A DNA stretch of 64,000 nt from Prunella strophiata (GCA_036583965.1 JAZBQD010000019.1:17475085-17539084); one strand, 5' to 3'; counted from the stretch's first letter, positions 25,071 to 40,600 are shown. A program made the numbers and translations. Notes: a model not told the origin generated them from the letters alone.

Positions 25071-28000
25071 CAATACATGATTTTTCTTGGAGATGAAAAA
25101 GTAGCTAAGGCCAGACCCACTTGATCCGCTGTGTGTGTACAAATACTTCTGTGCCTGTGTGTATATTTAAATGCATTTAAATATCAATATAGGTAGTTAT
25201 CTAATGTATTGAACATGTACAAAGAAGTACATAGTTATGTAGAAAATTTTGCCTTTTTGTGCTAAAGATTTGGTGCATCTGCCCCATTCTGATTGTCATA
25301 AATGAGTGGTTTGGCTGCTTAAAAAAACATCATCAAAGGCATTGGCAAAAGTAGAGTTTAACATGACTTTGTGAAAATACAACTTTACAGAGCTGAATGG
25401 CAATGTTCACTCCATTACCTGCTACACAGGTTAAAGCAAACAAAGAAGGATCAAATTAGAAGCAACTTAGTCTGGGGGGTGACTTTCAGCCTAGGCCTCA
25501 TCATCCATAATGGGGCTTCAGCTCTGTAAACATTTTCATTTTATTATTTTGTGTTTCTGTCAGTTCTTCCTTTCAGTCCTGTGGAGCAGAAACGAAGTTG
25601 TTCCCCTCATGATTTTTCCTCCCCACTCCCCTTCAAACAGTTCAAGTTTTGATTACTACAGTTGACATTGCTAATGCTTGAGGCAGTTTGGAGTTAAATA
25701 AACAAGGTATATTGTAACATTGTTTTGTTTTTTAAAAAAAAAGTTTAATCTTACATGACCGTGAATTTGTGTTTACATTCTGCCCATAAAAACTTACTCT
25801 GTTACCGAAGATAGGTTTCTATCTGTGTCTTAGGTAGCAGACACCTTATTTGCTGCATTCAGTCTCTATAGGGAGGTCCAAGGTATACTTCTGGATCTGT
25901 CTCTTGCAAATTTTGCTGATGAGAGAGTTAAGTTGTTTTGGTTTTTTTTTTTTAATAATAATGTCGAAAATTGCCTTGGTCACTGAAAAACCACAAGCTA
26001 GATCTGCATTTTAAAAATTCTTGTAGAAATGAGTTAGTGGCTTAAAAACATAAATTAGCAAATGCTGGCCAAGATGCATGATTGATTAAGAAATTCAAGA
26101 ATTTTGTATATTTATTAATTTTATTGGGTTGTAGTCAGTCTGTGAGGTGTTGTGGCTATTTGGTGTTGCTTTTTGGCTTTCCAAGATCTTTCCTTTTACT
26201 GTGTCTGTAACTTAGCTGCTGCTTTAAATGGTTTACAGTGTCTTGCACAAATACAGCTCTTTCTACTCTTCCTGTGCAAATGAAGCTGCTGTATTATTTG
26301 TAAAAAGATGAGGCTTTAAACATGTGAATTGTTGTCTGAGTAAAGACTTTGATACAACTGGTGCAGAATTACAACACTGGCACTTGTTCTTAGTACTTTG
26401 GGCAGTATTAATCACTGACAAGGCAACCTGTGTACACCATGGGTGCTCAGCAGACAGTTTCATACAGAAAGGCTCTTCTACTCAAATTGATTCTCAAAAT
26501 ACCCAGCAAACCCTTTAATTTCCCCATACCATCTGTTGAACAGCTTAATGCTTGGAGGCAGAAATGAGACAGGGCAGAATTGGATGGGGACAGAACTGAG
26601 TGAGCACACAGTACTGCAAGGTCACGACTCCCTGGCTTTTCGGGTCAGTCACGATGGGGCTAGCAGGGCTCCAATTACTTCTGAAGGATAGGATCCAAAT
26701 TTACTGGGAGATTTCTGAAATTAATCCTTCTGAAATTTTGTTCCTAGGATCAGCAGTTACTCTTTTGCCAGACTCGCAAGTGCATATAGGTCCATGGCAT
26801 CATGATTTATTTTGTAAACATTCCATGATTTGACTGCTATCTTTAGAGATGCCCCTCTGTCTACATGGAGATATTTTTCTTGAAGAGTGACGTGCATTAA
26901 ACTCTTCCAGGTAGCTCTTAGTTTTCACTCTTAGGAGGATGACCAGCAAAGATTATAAAACAAACATTCCTGATTTTTTCACTGATATTTTACTTTCTCA
27001 GTGATTAATTGGAGCAAGAAATCTTTTTATTTAGCAGAGAAGGAAAATGAAATATAGAGATCCAGAATGAGACTTGGTAGTACACAGGACCACTGAACAG
27101 CTGTTCAGCAATCTACAGATTGAGTAAAATAGCTTAAGATGATGCTAGTGAACTACTAGTCTATTAAAGGCATCTCTCATTTTTTTTTCTCAGGGTTTTG
27201 TTTTTTGAGGGCTTTGGAGGGTTGGTTTTTTGGTGGGTTTTTTTGGTAGCTTATCTGAACAAATAAAGATGTAGATAGTACTTTGAGTGGAATAATAATC
27301 TTTACCACTGAAAATTAGATAAAAATAATAAAGGAAAAAATTATAACTTAGAAACAGATCTTCACAGTTACATAAAAACAGATTACAGTTCCTCTAGATG
27401 TTTTATTCAGCTGGTAACCTTGTTTTATAAGCTGAAATTCTTTTCCACATAATATCCTACGGGAGTGTATTCTGTAAGCCTGACAGGAGGAGGGACAGCT
27501 TTATTGACATAAGACAATACACAAAGAATCTTAAAACTGCTTTTTTGAACAGCCCATAACTTGCAGTTCAGGCCACACCCAAGCATTGCAGCCCCTGGTC
27601 AAGGGTCCTGGGAGGAGAGTGGAGCTTTGGCAGTGCTGCCTGTCCATCACCTTGGAAAACTCATGTTTGAAAGCAACTAGTTTTGGTTTCATTTTGTACT
27701 CTGAACTCATGTGAGCAGCCATGTCTGGAAATGTGTAACCCCTCCACCATGCTTTTCACATATATTTATTATACATCTGTTACTTCACAAGTAACTTGAT
27801 GAAGGTTGGACTGTTGTTAATGAAGGAAATGGAGGGCTTGAATCACTCACTGTGGCTGCTGTAGTTGGCATTGTGAGCCTCCACTTCTGTGTGTGTGCTG
27901 GTTAAAACAGCCATCTGCACTGCTTCTAGAGACTACCTGACATGCTCAAGTGCAGCACCCTACAGACCTGAGGCATTGTCCTATTACAGGCATCTCTTTC

Positions 28001-29680
28001 AACCTCAGCTCGCCTGGATTCTTCATTTAGGTTGTTTCTCCTGCATTTATTAACAAAAAATCAGGAAAGGAAATGCTGTTGACTTTACATAGGAAGCCTG
28101 CAAGCTGAAGCCTGTAGTTCTTCCCTGCAGGCATGACATTTGGTCATTCAGAAGCAAAAAAAGCCTTCAGGTATGCAGACCGCATGCAAAATAACAAACA
28201 AGAGTTTCCTGCTGACCTTGCTCGCTGGAAGGCAGCAGTTGCCTTTGGCCAGGAGACTGTCTGCTTAGGGAAGTCAGTCCTTGGGGAAGGTGTGATCCTC
28301 AGCTGGCCAGTGCCAGGAGGCCCCTTGGAGGGGCAGAGTGAGGTGGCCTCTCTGAAAGGAAACTGTCTGTCAGTGTGATCCCACAGTTCCCGTGAGCAGC
28401 TACTGGTTTGAAAAGAGACAATTTAAAAAGCAACATTGGAGACTTGTGAAAGGAGAAACTAGCTGATTGCTAGTTGAAGTAAACCATGGATGTCTTTACA
28501 AATGCATCTGAGACACCTTTCTGAGAATTTGGATGTACTTCTGTGCTTGGATTCCCTGAACTGATTGGCAGGGAACAGTTTTACATCAAGTGCTAAGTTT
28601 CTTAAATGACTCAAGATTTAGCTAATTCTCATGAATCCAGAGCAAATGCTGAAGTTTGTGAAGATTTTGACATGCTGTTCTTGTTACACCAACACAAAGA
28701 TTCATCCCAGCTTTCACTGCAACTGCTTTGTGATGGTGGTTTCACAAGTCATAATTCTTCTACACTTGCTGAGCCCTGCCAGGCTGCTGTTCTGCCATAA
28801 TGCATTCTACTGACAAAGCTGGCTGTCAGTTACGTTAATTGGCTATTGGTAGTGATTTGTCTCCTACGAGTCAAATATAGGCTGGGAAAAAATAAGCTTA
28901 AATCTTTCCATACAATTTTAATTCAGCTCTCCTGTTATGTGTACTTTGGATACAGATCCTCTTATTATATAATTGCTTAACCTGTGGGGGTTTTTTTCCC
29001 ATTAGTCTCTTGCTTTTTTCAGTGCATTAACTGTGGAAATGGTGATTTGGAGGACTACTTCAATCTACTGAAATGCAGCATTTTCTAGCTTTTAAGTGCA
29101 TCACCTTTTGGTGGGTGGAGTTGGTTTGGGGTTTTTTGGTTCTGTCACCTTCGTGACTTCCATTTAGGTTTGTTACTTATATATGGGAGGAATTCTAGAC
29201 CCAATTCTATTGCACTTCTGCATCCTGCTTGTCAGTTCTGTATTGAGATGGAATGAGTTCATATATTGGATTATCTGAGGGGCTCAAAAATAATAAAAAT
29301 GGAACTCTTGAGCACCCCTTCTGAAAGTTTAAAGCTCAAATTGTACTGAAGTATTCATTTAACAAAAAAGAATTCTTAGTTGTTTAGTTGGGTATTGTTC
29401 CCTTTGCCTTTGCCCATGCAAGTGTTACTACTCAGTATTTCATTCACTAAAACTGAAACTCTGGGTCAGTTATTAAGGAAAACCATTTCCATTTTTAGGA
29501 CTTCATAAGCTTGTTACTGTAATAGAAAGATATATCTAAGTTTATTCAGGCAGGGCTTTTCTAGTAATTGGTATGGCACATGACAAAATCAGAATGAACA
29601 ATCTTGACCCTGTGATACCCAGTGTATAAATTTAACATGCCTGCACAGGACCCCTTAGTTGGGCTTTTTTGGTTTGGTTG

Positions 29681-29697
29681 TTTTTTTTTTTTTTTTT
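29681..29697. repeat. Poly-T run (17 T)
   Basis: Uninterrupted T run following a G/T-rich stretch. Confidence 0.93.
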
Positions 29698-31613
29698 AAA
29701 GCTATTAAATGTTTTCAAGAATGATAAATTACTTGGATAGTGATAATAACTCAGAGCCACATACAGCACCTCTCACTCTCAAAATACTTTGAAGCATTGT
29801 CTAATGTCTAATTAAATCACAAAGCATCCCTTCTGGTGGGTTTGGGTGAGCACCAGTACCCCTGGCTTAAATGGAGAGTTTGAGCAACTTCTTCAGTGAG
29901 CCTATGCCTGTCAGGTGTGGCAGGAGCCACAGGATTGCAGAGCCCTCCTTGGTTCCTGCATACTTTTTTAAAATTCACCTTGAGAAAGATTCCCATCATA
30001 GTCTAGAACTGTGCCCCAGAATTGTTAATTGTTAATTATCTCCATTTTGGACATGGAGTCTCCAAGGAATGAAGAATTGCATGGTCTCTCAGTTGGGTAG
30101 AAAACTTGCCATAGGTTTTCTTTGCTAGGTAATGGACACTTACTGCAGGATTGCTTTATAGAAGGCCAGAAATAGGTAGGTGTTAGAGGGGTGAGGGACC
30201 TTCTGCACTTGTCCAAATGAGAAGATGCATTATCATGGCCAAGGAGCAGAGAAAGGAACTGGGGAATAACAGGTTATCTGTGAGAAGTGGTTGTAAATCT
30301 CATTAGCACTTCCATGACTAGAGAGTGTATCATTTTATCTCCAATAATCTGTATGAGTCTTTACTGCAGGCATGGCTGCTGTGCAAGAGCTGGGCTAGCT
30401 TTCATGTTTCAAACCCCAGTGACACCTTCTGCCATGGGTTCTCCAACTTTGGCATGTGAACTCTGAAATTTCTGCCAGGACACTTCGAATATCTCAGGTG
30501 TCATCCCTTGGGTGTCTGTCCTGGCAGCTGGGGCTGCACATACATGTGCAGATCCCTCTGTCTGTACAGCTGTTGGAGCAGTCACATAAGCAGGGATGAG
30601 GTCTGTAATTTCCTGCAGTATTTTCTCTATTTAAAGTACTTGAATCACAGAGCACTCAAATTAAGTAGTTCATGCACTTTGGAATTGAAGAGACTGCCTT
30701 GGAGAAACTCTCCAACTGCAGCTGAATTAATGCTAACCAGGCCTGAGGATTGCTAGAAATAAATAATGAGTGGATGAGGGGCTGAGAAACCTGGCAGAGT
30801 TTCAGAATGCAAAGGTGGGGTGGCTGGGGAGCATTATCTTATCTAAATGGTAATTTCTATTCTGTACGTTAATTAAAACACATAGTGTACAAACTAGCAT
30901 TCAGGAAGTCTTTTGGAGGATCTTTTCCTAAGGGGATGTTTTGCAAGTAAATTGTGAGTTGTACATGCCTGCTCAGTGCAGCCTGTAAGAACTGCACTGA
31001 AGCAAAAAGTCCAAATTATATGCCCTCTTTAAGCAATGGCATCTTATGTATGTTGATACATACATACAGAATTGTTTTTATTTTGTTGATAATAATACAT
31101 TTTGATATCATTATGTCAGAGAAAGAGCAAAGCCATGTTCATGAATCAGTAGAGATTAACAGTGTGACATTGAGGAATCTGGTTTAAGAATAAAGGAGTA
31201 ATCAGTTTCAAAAGAAATTTTTCTGTAGGAATTAAGACATTTTACGTATTTCTTTACTTATATCTTAATGATTTTTTTTCTCATCAATACTGCTTAAACA
31301 AACTGATTCATGCACCACTGTGGATGAGTTAAATGTTAAATATTACTGTCTATTTATTGTAGGTGTAGAAACAAGGTTCCCATCTAGTAATCAGAAATTA
31401 TTTACATGACAGGCATGTTTTTTGTTATCTTGTCAGTTGTGTTTTCTTTGCTGTCTTGCTGTACATTCATGACTGATAATTATTCATTCTTGCTTCTGCG
31501 TAGCATCCCTTTTTCTGCATCTTCGGTGGAATATTCTCCTGCCCTGCAAGAGATAGCTATTACTGATATTTTATTGGTTGCTATGCCTTATTATGGAACA
31601 TAGGCACATACAA

Positions 31614-31655
31614 CCTCAAAAAAAACCCTCAAAAAACCAAACAAACAAACACAAC
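31614..31655. repeat. A/C-rich low-complexity patch, (CAAA)-like
   Basis: Loose CAAA/ACAA repeats on the + strand with runs of 6-8 A. No element body was recognised. Confidence 0.85.
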
Positions 31656-34600
31656 AAATCCCCTACAAAATGTTTCTCACTTGAAAAATGGTAGAATTTC
31701 TCAGTTTTGTAGTAATTGCTATGACCTCAGGTGCAGCAAGTGAATAACAGTGAGAGCCAAAGAACAGTCTTCCACTAGGTTTAGAGGCAAGGATTTTGGT
31801 TTTTAAACTTTTGCAAAAGGACAAATATTTCCTGTCATCGGGAGGAAGAAGTTACAAATGCCTGTGTGGAATTAAAAGGGATTTGGAAATGAAATGCAAC
31901 CCTGTGCTCCAAATATGAAATTGCGTGTGGCTTGCCTGGGCATTTCAGGAAAATCCACTGATCCACTGTCCTAATCTAATCCAAATAATTAGATTTTGGA
32001 TTAAGGTAGGTATAGTCATCAAAACCAGAACAGGTAGAGATAATTTTTGTCCAGTCTGAGCCCTCTTCTATTACGCGTAGGGTTTTTTTCCTATTTATAA
32101 ACCTCTATATCTTTCACTTCAATGATTAATCTACAGGCAGAGAGCAAAAGTTATTAAGGCTAGAAACAGACAAAAAGATAAATGCTGACCTTTCTAATTG
32201 GCTCTTGAAACCTGAAATATTTACCACTCAAAGGATTTATAATGTTTGTGGAATGATTTGTCATCCAAACTAAGTATTTCTTGCTTCTTCATGAAGCCAT
32301 GCTGACCTCAGATGAATAAATATCTGTTGGTGCCTCCACATAATGGATTTTTTTGGCATCATAGTAGAAAGAAATCTAACTTCCAACCGATTTACATTAA
32401 ACTTCAGTAGCCAAGTATCCTTTACTGTTGGTTCCCTCACTTGCTTTGCTAAGTGCAGTCGTGGCTGGAAATGAATGGTTTGCTTCTTTATCTGAAGTCT
32501 TTGGCACCAGGAGTCAGGACTTAATCATTCTCTGCATTGATGGGTAGCAGAGCATAATGGATCTCTCAAAGCTGACAGGGTGGTATTTTTGTTGTTTGCA
32601 CAATTTCTCTGGAGTTACTGGAGAGGGCTGTAAAACCTGTGATTCTCTGCTCCACTGTGGATTTGGGGTTTTCAGGTCTGCCTCCAGGGTGGGTGGAGGT
32701 TGTTCCCTGCTGGTACTGAAGCTGAGATCTCAATAGTACACTAGAAAACATGACTGTCACCACTGAGAACGTGCTTGTTTTAACTGTGTTCTGCAGAGTA
32801 GCTAGGATTAACTATATGCATTGCACTGTATTGCAGCACATTTTATTAACAGAGAATAGTAACTTCAGCATTTCACTGACAAATCTGTAGTCTCTCCTCA
32901 CAATAAGGACTCAGTAAATGTGATGGAATGGATTGCCTTTGTTGGAGTGTTGGTCTATGAAAAGAATGCCAGAAAGTACTGTACTTTTACAAAGGGGAGG
33001 AAAATAGACTAGCATAAAAAACCAAAAAAGGCCTTTCCTGTGGCTTTGTTGCTGTGATAAATGCAGTGCATTCCAGGGACTTAGGAAAGTGAGTCTTTAA
33101 AACTGGCCTAACACACAAAAGTGCAAATGCACTGAGCTAATCTTGAAAAGTAAGTAAAATCACTTTGACTTTAAAAGAGGGTGGTAAGCTATCCTACTGG
33201 GCCCCTGATGGATAAATCAACATTGATGTTTCAGGATCAAAGTATCCCATGTAAACTCATTCTTAAGTATTATGTAACAGCCAAGGATTTTAGGAGAATT
33301 ATGACGTAAAAGCCTGATGCCTGTTTAATAAACTGATCATTAATTACACTTAAACAATTTACTTCTGGGGTGAAATGAAGAGTAGCTTTGCAACTCTTTT
33401 CATTTTAATTGCAGCATCTGTTGCAAGCCTGGGTTTCTCTTCCCTGCTGCTTTGATGCTGTATGTATATTTTTGGCAGTGCTTTGGCATGGCTTGATTGT
33501 ATTTTGGAAGGGTGATAATGTGCCCATCGCCATGTGGCACTGACTGGTTTGCTCAGGAGAAAGACCAGGAGCAAATTCTTGAGCCACTCCACCTGTTTTG
33601 GTCATAGTTTCCTTGCTATGCTTTCCCTTTTTTCCCTTATCTCTTCTACCACTTGAAATTAAATCATGTAGAGGAAGGCACCAGTCATTGTACCAGCCTT
33701 ATAAGAAGATGTGTTTCTAGGTAAATTATGATTAAATTTGCTCAGAACCTTTGCTGTGCTAGTACCTAGCAAGTTCTGCAAAAGCTTCAAATAAGGTGCC
33801 AGCTACTTAAAGTTTGGGACCAGCTATCAGCTGTGTATTTGAACCCAACATGTTCTGTGACAGCAAATTCCACTTTGAACTTGTTTCTCTGAAGTGAGAA
33901 GTAGGCTCACACTCAAAGTATTTGAACTTCAGCATTGCCTCAATTTCCATAGCAACTACTGTTTGAATCAGAAGAAGAATGGGCATTTTATAGTTACACT
34001 TTCCAAGGCATGAATGTCCTGACCTAGAAGGACAGCAGGTGCAAGTGTTGGTAGAGAAGGAGTTGTTAGTACCTTACCTGCTATCAGGTCAGCAATGACC
34101 CAAAGCACTGCATGGACGTTCAATTAAAAAGGAAAGAAAGTCAGTAGTATCTTGTTGAACTAAAAGCAGAACATCTTACAACTTTATTTCTTCCTGAAAA
34201 ATCTGGTTTTTACAAGAAAAATTAACCCCAAACTTTGCAGTGAGGACCTGAGTTTTTTGTTATTCAAGGTGAGTATAAAATTCTCATTTCCTGGGAGAGT
34301 AAACAATTTCAAGATAATGATACTCCAGGTTTGATTCGTAATTCCTGCAGTTTTTTCTCCTGTGGCCATTAGTGGAACAAAACCAAATATGTTGCTCTTA
34401 CTTGAGGCCGTGGTGTGAGGCAGTGTGCTCAGCAAACGTTGCTGGATGTTGCTAAAAGCAGTTTGGGGGAAATTTTGAACAGTTCTTTTTAGGTGGAAAA
34501 CATTATATTTTCTCCTCCACCAACCCTTTGAACAGTGTTGGTTTGCTCAGTTTTTTGAGAAGTCCTGATTTCACACAAAGACATTAATTAAGGAAAGCTG

Positions 34601-37600
34601 CATGCACAAGATTTGCACTGTGTCTGATACAGAGAACAGTGTTCAGGTGTTGCCTTGTCTAAATACAAGTTTTTAATTGTTTTCTTTCTTATATAATGGG
34701 CAGGACTGATACATCAGCTGATGGAGCAGAATAAAAGCTTTGTGCACACAGTGTGTGACTCCTGGTACTGAAGCCACTTCTTTGTTACCCATGGGCTGAG
34801 TCCTCATGCCTACCTGCTGTCTGTTACACACAGTGCAGTGATCACCTGTGGGCTAATCCATGGAAACACCAGCAGTGGTGTTGCTCTGTGCCACATGAGG
34901 AACTAGCTGTTCAGCCCCTGGAAGTCTGTGGAGTTACAGGAGCTTTCACCAAAGGATTTAAGACTGTGTGTGTTCTCAGTGAAAGAAATTTTAAGTAAAC
35001 TTTCCCATAAGGACTGAGAGTTTGCTGTGGTAGTGCTGACACATGCCCTTCATGTAGCTGTAGTTTGAACAGGCAAAAATGAGCTTGTTTCATAATACTG
35101 GCATTACCTGGAGGCTTTAAGCTTCATTAGGGCGTGTATGTTGTAGTATGAATTGCAGGAGGGGAAAAGTTTCCAATATTTAATCATATTTGTACAACTT
35201 TTTATACAATAATTATGTGTTTTACTCTGAACATCAAGTTATATTGGGAAGTAAATGGTATAGGCTGAGTCTGAATTTTAAGTGTGAGCCATGTTTAAAA
35301 AGCAATTAATGCAGAGAGGTGTACTGAGTGATAAATGGGGGAGGAGGCAAGCAACTGAAAATGAAATGATCTTGCTGTAACAGTTTCATGTTCAAGAGAT
35401 GCAATAGGCAAGCAACTCATGCATTGCCTGAATTTCTTACTGGGTTTTTGCACAAGACAAGTCTTAGGGCAGCACAGTGTATGCAGGGCTTCAGCTGGCA
35501 GCTTTCATTTTTCCTAGTGGCTTTCCTTTGTCCACACTTAGGATGAGTGTTTAATTACATAAACATCATTTACTGAATATAACATAATCAATTATAAAAA
35601 GTTTAGGTTTTACTGTGGGTTTGGAAGACATTAAAGAAGTGAGATTCTTATGGGTCTGACTTTTTCCCCCCAGTGACTCATGGACCTGTATGCAGCACTC
35701 TGACAGTTGTACAATTTACAGCTGAAAATAAATAGGGTGAAACTCAGAAGAGGTTGCAGCAGTACTGTCAGGTTATCTAAGGGGCCTCTTGACTACTAAT
35801 CAACTTAAATATTTTCTTTGTATGCAATTCTGTCGCTGGTGCAGGTGTGACTGCCTGCCAGTCAAGTTACAGGGGGCACCACGTGTACAGGAGCAGAACA
35901 GCCCCCCGTGGTTTTCTGTTTAGTTGGATCTTTAAATCAAGCGTTTCCCTTCCCTCCAGAACTGACAGAGCTTGACGTAATAGAACTTGTGAAATAAATT
36001 TAGAGAGATGCAATGGGTGATGAGTCACTACTTCAGTTAATTCAGTAAATCCTTTCTGTATTTTAAAATGTTTGTTTTGTCTGTAACCTAAAAATTCTTC
36101 CAAAATGTTGGGCTGGTTTTAATCCTTTATGGTGTTCAGGAATGAGAATGATTTATTGAAGATAGGGAGAGTAAATTATGATTCAGTTTGCCAAAAGAAA
36201 GAAAACTAAGTTTCTGTACTGTATTGAAAACTAAGTTCTTTAAAGACCTTCCAGATTTTAAGGCTTCTAATTCTTGCAAGTGCAATTGAAATGATTTAAT
36301 ACGCAAAGCACCAGTGTTTTGAAATATGAGTCACTTTTAAAAACATTGCTGCAATTACTATATTTAAAAGTACTTATTTGGAAATAATTCAGAGCTTTTT
36401 TATTTTGCTTTATGGGTTGTGCTATATTTTATTCTACAAGAAATGCAGAACTATAGCTGTACCTCCTGAGCACTAGGCTTGGGCAGATTTTGCCTTGGTG
36501 TTTTACAGGTAAATTCTCCTTGCACTTATGCTGTGTACCACCAAAAAGCATTTTGCTGGCACAGCTGCATTTACTAAGTAGAGTAACTTACTTCACAAGC
36601 ATCAGCAAATACAAATTGGCATGTGGTGACTCTCTCTATGTTGCACTGTCCCTCACCAAGCCTTGGTAGTTGCTGAGAACTGGCTGTGATCTGGTTTCTT
36701 GGGAGTGTGAGACTGTGCCTGCCAGGATCATGCCCAGCCCTAGCTGTGTTCTGCTCACCCCTGGCTTCATCCAAAAGGTGACATGGATGTGTCCCTGTGT
36801 CCCTGTGACATGGAATGTGTCCCTGGCTGGCGGTGGGGCAGGACCTTGGTGCACTTGGGAGCCCATCAGCAATATACCAGCTATAACTGGGGAAGTTGGA
36901 ATTGGCAAGTATATTAATGTATTATTTATCCTTATTAAAACTGGAAAGTATTTTAGTGTTGTTACTGCTGAACAGCTTCTTGGCTGTGCAGGTAAGACTG
37001 CCTTTGGTGAAGAACTCCACTATTTAAAGCATTTGAGAGCAAAGTGATACATATATGCAAGAGGCAAAACTCCATAGCTATCGATTAGATCTGTGATGGA
37101 AAGTTATTACTGGGTAGGACTGTGTCTTCTGACAAAGTGCTGCACACCTTGGCTTTGTTTGTGTGGTTTGTTGGCTCTTTGCTGTCTTGCTTCACACCAC
37201 GGTTACTCTTGCTGAAAACGGAGCACAAGTTTGAATCCAAAATCCTTTCTGAACTTGAAGTTCCAGCAGACACCAAGGAGGGCAGAAAATCAATGCTGCT
37301 TGTGGCAATGTAACAGGAAACAGAGAGAATAAATTCGACTTAAAGTGTCAGAAAAGGAGGTTAAAAGGGTTGCCTATGCCTTTAGTTATGGTGGAGTTTA
37401 TTTAGGAACAAAGATGCCAAATACATTTGTAATCCGTTGCTTATGTTGTTGAGAAGTACATTGTAAGTTGGTATTTCTTTGCCATAATTAGTTTAGAATA
37501 CAGGTATAAAGGAATAGGGCTTGGATGGTTTTTTCAATGCTTTGTTTATTAATATGTTTTTAAGTGTTTTGTTTTATAGTACCAGTCTGAAGTGCACATC

Positions 37601-40600
37601 AAGTTAACATTGCAGCAGCTACCCTGTATGTGGGTATATGATAAACATTGTTTTGTAAATACCAGTCAGGGATCTTCGAGTGTTTCATGGAATATAACAT
37701 AAAAGACACATTCCTTGCCAAAACTTCCTTTGTCCTGGGCTTCTCTCTAATGTAATTTCCATCAGTAAAAGAATAAAGAGAGCATGGTTTTGGGCCCATT
37801 TTGCTTGGCAATGCACAAAGGAAAAGAAGGTTGGGGCAGGGGGGGTTGAGAGTATTATTTCTCAGCTGCTTCACACAAAGAAATACTGTAGTGCTTTCAG
37901 AAATCTCTTGGTACAAATGCCTGCTGTCAGAGGCAATCAGTGTTATGCCATTTTGACACAGCTGTATGGAATACTGTGGTATGTTATAAGGTTGTTGCCC
38001 TGGACTTAGTACAGGAGGTCTGGAACTGGGCAAGAGACATGAGTCTGATTTTTCATACTCACACGGTTGCTAATTGTGGAGTGAGAATGGTTTCAGAGAG
38101 TAGCTCTTTGGAAACAATGTCGTCTAACACAGTGCACTTAAAGGAAACTCTCACCTAGTGCAGAGCTGCTTGGAGATAGGCTGGCTTGGAAGGACTGAGG
38201 GTGTCTGTCTGTCTTTGGGCCTGTGCAGTCATGGTGTACTGTTGTACAGGAGGGGGTAAGAGACAGCCTCTACCAGTTGCACAGCACTCAGCTTGGCTTG
38301 GCCTTCTGATTTTGTCAGTGTGTTCTGTCATAGTCCTGATAGTTTAAAATTGGGTTGGTTGGTCTTTCCCTAGTTTGAATTTAAACACAGCAGCTTGCTT
38401 GAATGCTCCATCTTAAAAGGGATACAAACAGAGTAGGAGAGCTGGACATTTTGGGAGCTTGTTATTTTAAGCCTTTATGTCCATAACAGTAGATAGTCTG
38501 TCCTACCAGTGCCTCATCCCAATGCGATAAGTTTGACTGTAGAACGTGGAGTGCATGGCTCTGTGTGGTGCTGGCAGAAGTGTTTTAAACCAGTTCTCTT
38601 AGCAGTAGTCAAGGTTTTACTGTGTAGAAGAGCTGAACCCTCACTTTGCAAGGCGTGGGGAGGGAAAAAGCCAGAGAGCCACAAGCTCTGCCTAGAGCAG
38701 GCAGTGCTGCTGCCAAAGAGAGAGCAGCCGTGACCACGAGCAATTACCCTGGTTCAGCAGCTGCCTGAAGAGGTCGGGAGGAGAGACGATGCTGTGTGCT
38801 TGGCATGCACTAAAGTTGTTCTGCTGTTGTAGCCCCACACAGGGAAAAAGCAGAAGGTAAAGAGCTGAAGTTCCTCATGGCTGTTAGATAAACATATGCA
38901 CAAGGACATGCTTCATGCTTGGTAGCTTATATCCCTGTTGCCCTCTTCCAAATGATCTGTGTAATACTGAAAATGAGATAACAGTAAATAAAATGTTCAA
39001 CCTATTTTGCAACTGTCAATAAACAAATGTCTCCATTTTATGTTATGTGCACACGTTTGGTTATCAGATGTTTCCTGCAGTCCTGCTGCTTGGTGCTTTG
39101 TACAACTCTCCTTTTGGGATGAACATGTACGAATTTTCTCTCCTAATTACAAATGGCATTGCTTAAGCTAGTTTAGTCATTGTAAGAGTGGCCATTACTT
39201 CATTAATATGTGAAAAGAGAGAAAGCTTCAACTCACTGTATTTCTTCTGGTCGCAAGTATGTTGAGGGCAGGTGACTTTATTCCCACATATAAAATTTGA
39301 ATATACTGTCTTCTTTATGCTCAAAACATTAAACTTCTTCCTTAGATGACTTACTGTGAGAACAATCTCTAGATCTCTTTGACATAAAAGAGAAACTGAA
39401 AATTTTATCCAACTTATTTGTGTTGTATTGAATTCCATCAGATTTTATTGGCATTCTTTCATTTTTCAGTTTTCAGGAAAGTGGTTCATTTAAAATTTAA
39501 TTTTAAGATATGTTTTCTTGATGTTGGTTCAGTATTGCAGCCTGTTCTATTTGAAGTATGCCTTTGGTACATGGCCCAATACATCATGCTGTCAGGCTGA
39601 GAGGGGAGAGGATGTTTGGAGATTCAAGAGGAGGTACAGGCCTGTCTGTACATTTTCATATTTGTTTGGGCTTTTGTTCTTATCAGCCATTCAATTTCCA
39701 ATGCCAGTTTTGGTTTTCTCGTCCTTGAAGTTGAGCAAACACATCAATATGTGTGATTCTAACGTATTTTGAAACAGAATTGGTGTATTTGTTTGCTAGT
39801 ATATTCTAGGAAAATTGCATAGGCATTGCATGATGAAAACAACTGATTTTGCCTCTGGGCATCCCATTTTATTTACAGCAAGAAGGGGAATTGTGATGTG
39901 TGAATGAAGGGTACTCTATTTGTGTGAACTGTTTCCTTTTTTAGTCTTTCAGTCTGGTGTTTCCCTGCTATTTTCTTTCTCTCAGACATTTATATATGGT
40001 CAGTTTAACAGTTTCCTTCAATAGTGTCTGAGGTTTTGTACATTCTTTTTTATGCTTGCTCTTGCATTTCCCATTAAAAGAAGCTTCTCTCTGTTTCTAG
40101 ATAGTTTTGCAGCTTTGCTAGACCTGTGAGGTCACAAATCCTGCGCATTGAGGTGAATTGTAACTTTGTGTTTAACCTGAGTCCAGGCTTTACTTTGCTT
40201 TTAAACATGGTTCGTTCTTTACTTTCATAGTAATGCCTTGCTGGCTGTTTCTCTGCAAGTACACCATGTTCCTTTATATTTGCTGTTGGTGTGGATGTGG
40301 GCTACAACTAACACAGTCAGAAGAAAGGTTTTTATCAGTATTTATGTAAGGTGTGTGGTTTGTTTTTCCGCACTGGATGTATTGTTAAATAATACCCGCT
40401 ATAGCTCAGGTGCTGCTTCTAGGTACCTTCATAAGTGAACACACATCACTTGAAGGACCAGGTGGGATTTTTTTCCCTAAACTGTTGCATGGAGAGTATT
40501 GTTCAGCATATAATGTGTTAGACTGCAGTGTGTTCTCTAGATGGAAAGAAAGATATGTATGATACTCTGGTGACATGTATATAATTAGTTCTGGGGATGC

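Noticed and set aside
4716..28170. A chain of phase-compatible open stretches (4716-4992, 7845-7901, 13714-13778, 24548-24602, 28131-28170) that could be joined into one unknown protein.
   Set aside because: Recognising FOXN3 fixes the frame of 13714-13778 differently from the one the chain needs. With three frames open in short stretches, such chains arise by chance.
28131..28378. Open frame after a good acceptor (ttccctgcag) with donor cag|gtatgc at 28171.
   Set aside because: Only 40 bases between the sites, no recognised protein, and no FOXN3 residues are missing between the two called exons.
34217..34268. 52-base open stretch ending in a strong donor (caag|gtgagt).
   Set aside because: The acceptor is weak or ambiguous (two AGs), and the stretch is too short to judge from sequence alone.
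36670..37047. 125-codon plus-strand open frame with donor gcag|gtaaga at 36992.
   Set aside because: No convincing upstream acceptor or start context, and no recognised domain; includes a simple tgtgtccctg repeat near 36790.
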